Origin: Monilinia fructicola
Lineage: Eukaryota; Ascomycota; Leotiomycetes; Helotiales; Sclerotiniaceae
DNA: 64,000 nucleotides
Direction: 5' to 3'
NCBI GenBank assembly: GCA_008692225.1
Contig: VICG01000013.1
Location: forward strand, 496,001-560,000
Shown here piece by piece: positions 11,708 to 22,086 of the stretch. The translations under genes were made by a program, and so were the position numbers. The notes under the pieces were generated by a model. That model did no database searches. It had not been told where the DNA came from and saw only the letters and a list, made by a program, of their open reading frames with translations. Positions within the stretch are counted from its first letter, which is position 1; each line of letters opens with the position of its first letter.

Positions 11708-13384
11708 ATGGGCAACACTATATCATACAACGTTGCAGAGCACCAACTTGATCTCGGGGATGGGAAAGGCTCCATTACAGGACTTCAGTATGATTCGAAG
11801 GCCCGTCGATATGCTGGGGTACCATATGCATTACCGCCCCTAGGAGATCTGCGCTGGCGAAAACCTCAACCACTTCCTGCAGATCATACATATACATCAC
11901 ATGACGGCAAGCCATTCGATGCTACCAAGTTTGGACCAATTTGTCCACAGGCTGCCTATATGTCAGCAAAGAAGAATGGGACCCCCGAAGAGGCCTTCGG
12001 TGAAGATTGCCTCAGACTCAATATCTGGACACCAGTTGAATCGACCGAAGGCAAAAAATGGCCCGTTATGCTATGGCTTCATGGAGGGTGGTTTCAAATA
12101 GGAGACCCATCACATGAGCCGGGAATGGATCCGACCGAACTTATCTCGACGGGGAAGCTGAATGCTATTGTAGTAGCTATAGGGTACAGGTTAAACCTAT
12201 TTGGATTTCTCGCTGGCGATGCTTTGCAAGCAGAAAACGATAACACCGAAGCAGGTAACTATGGACTATGGGATCAAAGGCTGGCAATCGATTGGGTGCG
12301 GGAAAACATTGCACTATTTGGCGGTGATATAAACAACATTACCCTTGCGGGAAGAAGCGCGGGCGCTTACGCCGTACATGCACAAGCTATGTACGAGTTT
12401 CAAACCCCAGCATTCCAAGCTACATCTCCATCGTTCCATCGGATCGTCATGCTATCCAACGCCATCCCAGCACAGCCAAAGACACCCGCCGAATGCCAAG
12501 ATCAATTCGACGAACTATGTCAGTTCTTTAACATTTCCACGGATTCAAGTGGTGCCGAGAAACTCTTCGAGCTGCGGAAAATCGACTCGAAGAAGCTGGT
12601 AGATGCCATTATGAAACTGAAGCATCACACCTTCCGACCTGTAACCGACTCATCATTCATCCAACCAGGAATGATGGATTACCACCGCAGCGGCACCTTC
12701 GCGCACGAATTCAAACGACGAAACTTCAAAATCCTGATCGGCGAAATGCTGAATGAGGAAACGCTCTATGCCGCAACCAACGGTCCCGAAGCGAATTTTG
12801 AGTCTCTCCGCCTCCAGGTCTCGAACTACTATGCGCCTGCGACTACGTCTCGTGTATTACAGCACTACAAGCTCCCCGCCACAGAGGAAAAGAGTGATTG
12901 GACGTCACTATACGGACACATCATCGCTGATGGCCAAGTACGAGCACCCTCTCGATTCCTGGCAAACAGCCTCTTTTCGAATGGTGTGGGGGTGGAGGAT
13001 ATTTGGCGATATAGAATCTCGTACCGACTCTCCTTCATAACGGATGCCGTGGCGCCCAGGAGTTTTGGCGTAGCACATGCGATGGACAAGCCATTCTGGA
13101 AGTGAGTCTCCCTTATCATGAGCGATCGTGAATATGCCAGTCAACTGACTTTCTCTTTTCCGTATAGTTTTTCAATAATGCATGGACCAACCGATCAAGA
13201 GCTCGTGCTGATGAAGGATTGGATCCGGGATTTGGTTGCATTCGTGGGTGCCGAGGATGACTATCGATATGGGACGAAGGAGATCGACGACTTCAAAGTC
13301 GCTACATCGGATGGCCACATAGAGATCCAGAAAGATACAAGGTGGCAGGAGCTGTTGAACCTTGCTGATATATTTTCTGGATGA
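11708..13384 (+). CDS. Type-B carboxylesterase/lipase family hydrolase
   Basis: This alpha/beta hydrolase cleaves carboxylic esters or lactones. Two exons, 11708-13101 and 13168-13384 (intron GTGAGT..TATAG, 66 nt), give 536 residues, a usual length for the family. RRYAGVPYALPPLGDLRWRK and EDCLRLNIWTP are the classic N-terminal blocks. VMLWLHGGW forms the oxyanion hole, and the nucleophile elbow ITLAGRSAGAYAV places the catalytic Ser near residue 217. The catalytic His is probably in SFGVAHAMDKPFW, near the end of exon 1. No clear signal peptide follows the chosen start (MGNTISYN); a Gly at position 2 makes N-myristoylation conceivable, though this is speculative. The alternative upstream start near 11537 would add a long non-homologous leader. 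The gene is intact. Confidence 0.92.
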
Positions 13385-14162
13385 GAAAACTCGAATCTTA
13401 TCATCCAGTGTTATTTTCTGGTTGTCTGACTTGACTGCAAGCAATTGTTCATATGATTTAGATACCAATATTAAGATTTACAACGATGCACAATGTGATT
13501 TATGCCTAAAACTTGTCGATTTTTCCAAAAAATTCCTACGTCGGAAGGAAATTATATCTTCCAGGTAAATCCGACACCTAGATATGTATGAAATATCTTC
13601 TAGTGTATCTAGAAAGTGCTCTCTTCACAACATACGGGCGATAGTTATTGAAACTCCTTGAATAAAATAAGCGACAAGTGAAAGGACGGGATGTTTTCCT
13701 ATTTCAAACCATTTTCATATCGTGTTTGGTGGAGAACCTACGTTGCAACTGGCCGTATAAACACCAGAGAAGGACTCATCTCCAAGGCAAAGACAGACTA
13801 CCGGAAAATTTTCACCTCTATCCTGGAATTTGGTATTGATGGTGTAAATTTGATAGCTCAGAAATGTAGGACCGCTCCAGTGAGTTTTGGTCATTTAACT
13901 CACTAAGACGAAGTTTCCCTTGCTAAGTTGAAAGTTAAAATTGTAACATTATTATTATGCAGGTGTGAGGCTCTTATTTGTTGAGAGGAAGATAGGAGGC
14001 CTAACTTACTTTTTCGAGAATTGCTCGCAAGTGCGGCCATACCTTCATATGTTATATTCTCCAACTTCGATGCGCACTTCCAGGCTCTAAGCGCCGGACT
14101 GAAAATCAAGGTATCAATGCCATTTTCAGATGCGTTTTATGCAAAATGCGACTGCTCAGAAC
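13385..14162. other. Intergenic, no gene recognised
   Basis: This AT-rich spacer lies between the 3' ends of the convergent esterase and K+ channel genes. Small open frames are present without recognisable features. Confidence 0.5.
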
Positions 14163-16351
14163 TCATTCATTTTCACCCTTGGCCACCTGATTTACCCCTT
14201 CCCCCTGCCCCCTTTCCTTGTCCATCTTCTCCTTTCCCATATTTTCCAACTCCCTCTGGAGCGTCCCGTGCAGCTTTTCCAACACCCACTCACTTTCCTC
14301 CTTATTCCCCATCAATGGACTCCTATTTCCTACCCAACTCCACTTTTCCCTCCTATTCTCTCTCATTCCCCCTTTTGCACCACCCAGCCCCCCTTCCTCT
14401 CCCTTCTTCGGTTCTCTGATTGCTTTCCTATGATTTTTCACCTCACTCTCATCCTCCCCTATCAATTTAAGATACCATGCCCATTCATCGAATGTATATT
14501 TACGAGGTGGTGAACTATTGAGATGTTTTATCACTTTTCCGATTTCTTTGACGAGGATACAATGAAATTGATGTTGATCCTCGGGCAATCTATCGTCTTC
14601 TTCTCCTTGTTTCCTAACGCGTTCATTTTCAAGATCCTCATGATATCCTTCCACACGCTGTGCTGCAGGTTCTGGGTCGTTTCTAGAGGCGCCACGGCCA
14701 GTATCTTCTTTATCTTCGTGAGAAACCGCTGCTTCTTTAGCACCTGGAAGCAACTCTGATACTTCAAAAAACTTTCCAAATACCATCTTATTACTTCTTT
14801 CTTTGAGAGAATGTCTAGCTCCCTTTTCCCCCGGCAAGATTGTGGAGTTTCCGATCCAAAGAGTAAGGTCGCGAATTCCTTTGGCGATTGTGTCACCCAT
14901 ATTGCTAATGAGGATCGTGAGAGAGGGGACGGCAAGAAGGGACCAGAAAACGAAGAATGGCTTGCCAGAGTTTGATTGGGGATAGAAATCACCATATCCA
15001 ATTGTTAGAAGGGATGTATACGAGAAGTAGAGAGATTGGAAATAACTCCAGTTTTGTGTGTACTCCGTAACTCGAAATATTGCCGCACCAGCAAACCAAA
15101 GTGTCAACCATGTGATTCCAGAGATTATTAGAGAAGTCCAACGACGTTTAGAAGCTGCATCTTCTTGAATTCGTCTCATTAACTTAAACTCTTCGCGGCG
15201 TCTTTCCCTTTCCGTAAGGCCATCGTTATTCACGATTGTGTTATTCAAATCTGAAGATAACTTTCCTACTCCGATAGGGTTCAAAACTTCGGGATTCTTG
15301 TGTTGGATCTTCTTCAAAATACGTCTTCGTTCTTTTTCGACCATTCTTGCACCCAGCTTAACTTTTCCACGTTCGAGAACGAGCGATCGAATTGAACCAA
15401 TAACCAAGCCTAGAATGATTATACCACCGATTGCAAATGGAAATAAGAGACTTCTTCCTAAATGTGTCATTGGTGCATAATCTCCAATACCAACCGTCAA
15501 AAGTGTAAAGTCACACCAATACACTGCATCAAGGTACTGCCATGATTCGACATGAGCAAATACTGCGGCGCCTGCAAGCAAGTATACCAGAAAGCTAATG
15601 GTCTGTAACATCAAAGTTCTTTGACTCATGGTCAATTTGAACTCCTTTGAATAGTGGCCCTTGTAAGCTCCATATACAGTAACTACCATTAGACTAGCTA
15701 CCAGAAAGTATAGACCTGCAGCAAATATTGCATAGTAGAACGCCTGTGTATAGGCATGGTTCGGAGTTGATTGAAGTATCCGAGGTTCAGAGGCGCAAAG
15801 CTGTCAAAGTTATTAATGTAAGTGATGATAAATACCAGCCTATAATTGTAATAGGTTGGGCGACTGAAAACCGGATTCTTTCCGCCATATTCAAAAGAAG
15901 GAATAGATTCGAGATGAGGGCGATAGACAATTGCGCTGCATTTACGCCGATCAACCTGTCCATATGCATCAAAATAATGGTTTTCCAGCGTATGTTCAAG
16001 CTCATACCATTTCGGATCATCAATGTATATCCCGTGCTCTTCTACCCCCCGGGCGGTATCGTCACCCTCCAATGTACCACCAAAGCGCAAATGCTGAATG
16101 CCGAGGCCATGGGTCCAAATGTACCGGCCACAAGAGGAAATGCGGTACTAGCAAACCACCAACGGCTGGGAAAGTTATTTGTTAATGAAGTCTGCGGTAG
16201 GCAGTGGTATCTGCAGAATCTTTCCACCAACGTACCTTGGCTCGAGAAAAGCATCCTCATCGTCCTTGGTTTCATCTCGCTCATCGCGTTGCCGATTCTC
16301 TACATCATTCGCGTCGTTGGAGATGGGTCCATCGAGACCTGGATCATTCAT
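14163..16351 (-). CDS. TOK1-type outwardly rectifying two-pore K+ channel
   Basis: This plasma-membrane potassium channel of the fungal TOK family has eight transmembrane helices and two pore loops. Exon 1 (from 16351) encodes an acidic N-terminus. The next exon reads RWWFASTAFPLVAGTFGP. A 50-nt intron (GTATGA..GACAG) joins DPKW to LIGVNAAQLSIAL, followed by MAERIRFSVAQPITIIGWYL. The long last exon carries pore 1, CDFTLLTVGIGDYAP, and pore 2, YTSLLTIGYGDFYP, linked by a charged coil (EKERRRILKKIQ), then a hydrophilic tail. There are two frame breaks: at the run of six C on the plus strand (16045-16050), where IPPGG meets VEEHGIYIDD, and near 15795-15801, where LTLITLTA meets TPNHAYTQAF. Neither fits an intron; sequencing indels are likelier than decay because the rest is well conserved. 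Confidence 0.88.
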
Positions 16352-19300
16352 TTTGCAGGAAATCAGAGAAGGTTAGTAGTAATTTGGCATAAATGAAATG
16401 GCAGAGGAGAGTTCTTTAACGCATGTTGAAGGAATCATAAGTGGCTGAAAAGTATATCATTTCATCGTAGAATGAACTACTTGTATTCTGTGAGCAAAAT
16501 ATGAATATACGTAAATATTCCTTTCCAAACATAGAATTTGGTGTCAATCTTAACCTATGACGTCGCTAAAAATCATGGATTTGCAAGGGTTGAAAGGATG
16601 AAACCTTTATTAATCTTGATTATCATGATGAGAACTTGATTGGCTTAAACAAAGGAGAGAAATCAAAAATATCCATGGATACTTGAAAACATATGTACTT
16701 GACCAGCAAGTAGCAGAGTAGAATGTGAAGTTTGCAATTCAAGGAGAAATATAACACAATCATGATAATAGTAGATGGATTATCGATTGTAGAGAAGAGA
16801 GAAGGGAGAAGGGAGAGGGAAGAAGGAAGAGGGAAGAAACGAACGAAGCTCCAGGGATATTAATGTTACTATCACGTGATTATCTTGGCTTCTTGGCATT
16901 GATGCATCTTCCTGGTGGGGTTTGGCAGGTCACCGGGGATGAATATCAGAAATCTGTAGGTCCCGCTCTCCCTTGTCTACTACTAGTAGGCTTAAGTACC
17001 TAGGTATGTGGGTACCTAGTAACTTCTGGATAAACCAAATCTTCTCAATTGATGGAGCTTCCCCAGTCTCACAATAGGGAGGTATCGTTATATCATTTAT
17101 GAACACATATAAACCAGGAGCTTGCCGGGATGAAGTCTCCTGCCCGCTAACCAACCAGTGGGAAGAGCCTTGCTTCATAGAACGATTGATTTATTATAAA
17201 GCGAAATCCACTTGAGCTCTAGATTGATCATGATGCGACTCATACAATCTCTTCAGCCACGATATCAACTATTACTATTTATGGATTGTTTCATTAGCTT
17301 CCTCCTTGCGTTCATCTATCCGTTCGTTCGTTCATTCATTCATTCGTCAGTGAGGGCAGAAATTTGGTTCTTGACAGTCTGATTTGCAAAAGACCTCCCC
17401 CATCCCCAAATGATATATATTATATATTAATAATATATTATATATATACCTAGGTTTGATGATAAGAGATAAACAGTTCTGTTGCATATAGTTTATGGAA
17501 ACTAATCCTGCGAATCCAAGGGTAATTTCATAACCAGGTATGAAACAAAACCATCTGCTACCATACAGAGATCAATTCCATGAAATCCTTCCTTCATCAC
17601 CGTACCGAAATAGTAAACAGAGCATGACTAGAGCATGCGATTCAGGCAACGACGGAGGGCCAAAAGGTTCCAAAACGGGCTCTGCACGGTGAGTCTCTCA
17701 CCATAAAGTTGTAGATGCTAGGTTAAGAAACATTGGAATATTTGAAAAGACCACGGCTATGAATTTTGTTGTTTTGCTCTTATACTTCTTTGAGAATGAT
17801 GAAGGGGATAGTTTCCTTGATCTGATTGTGAGGAAATGATTTGAGATGAGAGAAGGGTTGTTGCTCTCTGCGATTTTTTGATGTTCTGCATGGTGTTTTA
17901 CGTCGTTGGGCTTGGCTTCAAAACAAAAGGCAAGAGCATCAGCTCAATGTCCTGAATATTGTCTTTATTGCCGTGAGTTGGCTTTTTGAGTTGAAAAGCA
18001 TTGGTTGGAACTCGATTTCAAGTTCTGATGCAATACGAGTACAGGGTATCATTGATTTACTCCAATACATACTAGTTAGTCCTTGAGGTTTGGGGGGATA
18101 GATGATAATGGAATTGGCTTTTCCAGGAAACCTATGTTTTACTGATCATCGAGATAGGAAGAGGCCCTTTTGATGATTTCTGTAAAATTCTCAAGGAGCT
18201 TCATTTTGGAATTTTTCTAAAGGCTTTATGCTCGTGGTACATTATCAAACTTCCCTGCCAACCTATCACAGGAAGTGTTACTTCTTGCGAATGCAATTTA
18301 ATGACCTATGAGGTCGAGATCTGAATGATCTTGATATCAATGAAAGCTTAACTATACGCACCACGTATTCCAGACTGCGAGAACACTTGGTCACTGTCTT
18401 TCAATCAATTTTTCCAGGCTATTCATCTTCAATAAGGTACTGACTGGGAAGCGGCTAGATGAAGGGCCGTGATCGGGTACTCATGAGCTACCTGCCACTA
18501 GACCGTGCAGTGCTGAGATCTCAGAGTAGGTAGCAATAATATGGGTTAAGTAATAGCAGCAACACTATCATTAGATGATAGAAAGTACATCACACCCTTA
18601 GTACAAGAATATCGGTGTAATAACCATGAATACCACAATTGTAACTTGCTTACTTATACCCTGCACATTGTTTTCAAACCCCAATTTCTTGGACACGAAT
18701 GCTTGGGCGAATCCACTTGGTGTCATACTTCGAAGAAAGAAACAACTTGTTTCTTCTATTTCCTCAACTACAGCCATGATATACCTTTTGATTCGCTCTT
18801 ACAATTCATCCACAGGACCCTCAAGCATCTTAGAAACTTCCGCAATCGAGACATTCACCACACCTCGAGTCCTGGAAATATACCATGCCACTTAATCCAT
18901 TTAAGATCTCTCCGAACCTAGATTCTGCTCGATTCCAGCAGCTTTCGGCCAGCCAGGTCTCATGAGTAAGCAATCAATATCGCAAGTCAGGATTAGTATT
19001 TTCACAACTGAAAACCCTTGATCTTCAAAGTGAAGTTTTTTCATGAAATTCGATAACGTCGCATTGTTTGTTTGATCGGTTGTGTTTTTTATACATAAGA
19101 GCTTACGATTTAAACTGTTGTGTAGGAGGATCGATCCTTTCTGGGCCAAGTATACGGTTTAAGAAGATAGAAATCCCGTCCGTTTCTTGAGAAAAATGTA
19201 GCGAATAAACAACCACGATGTAGTGCAGAAATATCCAATTATTGTAATTGAAATCTGATGCTAATTAGATGATGTTACATGAGAGTCATAATCAGAAGAC

Positions 19301-20578
19301 GATGGCGCTGTAAGAAAAAGTTGAATGGCGAAAGGGAGGGTAATCTGATTGTATAGCAGTATCTGATTTGGTCAAAATGGGCCACCTCTTGAATACGACC
19401 AAGGTTTGGAATAATAATTACATAATTCTGATGCAAAAAGTGTAGTTTTTCATGAAGGAGAACCATCATTTACCATAGTAGTCAAATTCCGCGTCAAAAT
19501 TGGAAAGCTCCAAGGCATCCATAGACATAGCTTCACCATGGTAGAGGCTCAAATCTTGCTGCCCCTTACTAGTGGCTTTTTTCAATATGAAATGGCTTTG
19601 GTAACTAGAAAATGGGATCACTGGTGGACTGCTAAGAGTTCGATCAATGCTTTTGAATCCAGTATATCTTTTTCATGTAAAGGATTGAATGAGACCTTTG
19701 CCATCTTATATTGCGAAGATCCGATAATGCAAAAGACACAAGTGCAATGCGCTGGCAATGGGCTCAGGTGACCATTCAGAATATTTTAAGGTGTTAATGG
19801 TCAGTGACTTCTGATTCTAGACATCAATGTGTTGTTTGCGTGTTGATATAGCTCACCAATGGCTTCTCTATGAATCAATCGAGCCTGAATGGAAAGTAGA
19901 TAGTGGATTTTATCATAAATCTAATTGCAGTTCTACCTAAAGCGTAAGGGATTACCCATCCACTACCCCTTCACCGTACGCATCAAAATCATGGCTACTT
20001 GCGACTTGGTACGTGAGTAGAATTATGATGTCGTTGCATAAGAAGGCAGCACGTCGTTCAATACATGTCCTTCATTAAATGAGCCAAATCAAAACCAGAA
20101 ACTAGGGTTGAGACAAGCGAAATACTCCCCATACTTTCCCTCAGTTTGTACGCTTTGTTCTTCGCGGTTTCACTGGCCTGCTCGAGTGTTTTCTAGTTAT
20201 TAATTGGGGGATTCTGTGAAATATTGAATGAGAGTGAAAATAGATAGCGACAGTACCATGGTGAGGTGTAATTAATAGCGAATATTCCTAGCACGACCTC
20301 AACAACCTGGGGTGAGTAGAAATCAAGGTTCAGGTTCGATCTTTTAGCACGAGATGCTTCTACAGGCAGTGTCAGGACACTGATGACACATTCTTCTTTA
20401 CTTGTGAACTCCAAAGTCGGAAAATCCCCTATCATGCCCATTGAACTTACATATATACCTGAGTAGGTAACCGAAGCACTAATTTGCTATAGGGGTTGAT
20501 CCATACTAGAATATTCGCCCAATAAGGGGTATCTATACTAAAAACTCGCTTGCTTCGTCATCAAACATATGATAAACT
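16352..20578. other. AT-rich gene-poor stretch
   Basis: More than 4 kb without a credible gene. Open frames are short, and none shows a domain or consistent splice pattern. An AT-only block of alternating TA lies at about 17410-17450, and a CATT/CGTT tandem at about 17315-17345. CCTAGG palindromes occur at about 17000-17020 and 17450. Confidence 0.55.
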
Positions 20579-20596
20579 GCTGTGATGGCCGAGTGG

Positions 20597-20655
20597 GTAC
20601 GTAACTGATTACCTCTTCTAACCATTTCCACTCAATACTAACACATATTCATCAG
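20597..20655 (+). other. Spliceosomal-like intron inside the tRNA D-loop
   Basis: The 59-nt insertion begins GTACGT, has a perfect TACTAAC branch motif at 20636-20642 and ends CAG at 20655, with the branch A 14 nt before the end. Its removal joins GCCGAGTGG to TCTAAGGC, the standard Leu D-arm. Known eukaryotic nuclear tRNA introns normally lie only between positions 37 and 38. Confidence 0.75.
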
Positions 20656-20675
20656 TCTAAGGCGATGGTTTTAAG

Positions 20676-20687
20676 TTCTCAGGAATT
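20676..20687 (+). other. Canonical tRNA intron (37/38)
   Basis: Twelve nucleotides between G37 and position 38 of the anticodon loop. Removing them leaves a 7-nt loop on a perfect 5-bp stem, as expected for tRNA splicing endonuclease substrates. Confidence 0.75.
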
Positions 20688-20736
20688 CACCATTATCGAA
20701 AGATGCGAGGGTTCGAACCCCTCTCGCAGCAATAAA

Positions 20737-20742
20737 TTTTTT
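20737..20742 (+). terminator. RNA polymerase III terminator
   Basis: A run of six T begins six bases after the tRNA 3' end, with a further T5 run a few bases later. This is the usual stop signal for Pol III. Confidence 0.8.
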
Positions 20743-22038
20743 GTTTTTGTCAATTCAGAACATTACCCCACGTGCTCCCCACCTGCAGGAGGTGGGGTAT
20801 GGTGGGGTAATATGGCGCTGTGGCACTGTGGCTTTTTTTTCTCTTGGCGATGTCGGTGTCCCCTGAAAGTTTGGCGAGGGGGGCATTATAAAAGACATCG
20901 ATAGGAGCAATATATTTGATCTTCAAGGAAATCAATCAGAGGTGAAAGCTTTCGTAGGTGTTGGTTTGTTGCACAGAGTTACATCATGTCAAGGCATTTG
21001 TTTGCTGCTTGCTTGGTTCCAGTCCAAGGTAAGTGTTCATCTTTTGTCCGGCGATCTCAAGAGAAATATACCAGAATATGAGTTGACAACAATAGATTAT
21101 CGACAGTAGTTAAAGTTTGTCACGTAATGAGCGTAATTAGAATTCTACAAATGGTATATATTATTGGGATCGAAGTATATATGTGGACAAGTATAAGAAC
21201 TCGTCCCAATCGTATATTGTCATCATTAGAGTGTACAGACTGTTATGCCCGTATAACAACTCAAGAAGATAATACTAACTACCGAGAAGATCCAATCTAG
21301 CTGCGAAAAGGAATGAATTCAGAGAGGTGATTCAAATGAGACACCAAAGGCTTGGTACCTGAAATTTGACTACCAGGAGACTTTCCTTTTTTCGGAGTAC
21401 ATCCACTTCCTTTCTACTGCTCTTTTCATTTCCGATTATGAGTGAGGTATATAAGCTTGATAAAAAAGAAAAAATCTGGGGAAAATGCGGCTATACATGA
21501 ATTCCAAGTTAGGGAATTTTCATCTACTAACCTGCCCACGATAGACATTCACACGTAAATTATTACTATGTTTATTCACTTATATTTTGGTGTGATATCT
21601 ATCTGCTAATGATCAAGAATCTCTGTGTCGTCAAGATTTAAGTTTCCAGCAAAATATTCCATTTCAATTTCTTCTCTTTGAACAATCCTACGGCGGAAAC
21701 ACTTTTCATGTAAATCTATGTGGCCGACCTGAGTAGAAGTCTTCTCTACACTATGGCCCAAATGCGGCATTTATCCGAGCTTTAAGATATGATGGTAATG
21801 ATGAGAAGAGTAACAATGAAAATTGGAACCTATCCCATGTATTGATTTCTATGCATTCGTCTTCTCATTCATCAGCTCCTGGCGAAGGCTCGTCTCTGAA
21901 TATTGAGTAGGCAATAGGCTTTATGTCTTTCATCTCACCCACTATTTGTTTATCCAGTAATTGATTGTTATCCCAAGTTAGATTAAATACTGTACTGTGG
22001 ATAATTTGCATCATATCATTAAGATAGTCATTGAATTA

Positions 22039-22039
22039 T

Positions 22040-22083
<44 letters not shown>
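22039..22083. repeat. (CT)n microsatellite
   Basis: An uninterrupted CT dinucleotide run of about 45 bp. Confidence 0.95.

Positions 22084-22086
<3 letters not shown>

Larger units (their letters stand above)
20579..20731 (+). tRNA. tRNA-Leu(UAA) with two insertions
   Basis: The acceptor stem GCTGTGA (20579-20585) pairs fully with TCGCAGC (20724-20730), with one G-U pair, followed by discriminator A. The D stem is GCC/GGC (20588-20590 and 20661-20663). The anticodon stem ATGGT/ACCAT (20665-20669 and 20689-20693) encloses TT-TAA-G, so the anticodon at 20672-20674 reads UUA leucine codons. A 12-nt intron (20676-20687) sits after position 37, the normal eukaryotic site. A variable arm ATC-GAAA-GAT, as in class II tRNAs, and a T-arm with TTCGAAC follow. 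A-box TGGCCGAGTGG (20586-20596) and B-box GGTTCGAACCC (20710-20720) are intact. The D-loop is split by a 59-nt insertion described separately. All stems are preserved, which argues for function. Confidence 0.9.

Noticed and set aside
20325..20345. B-box-like GGTTCGATC
   Set aside because: No tRNA fold or A-box around it on either strand.
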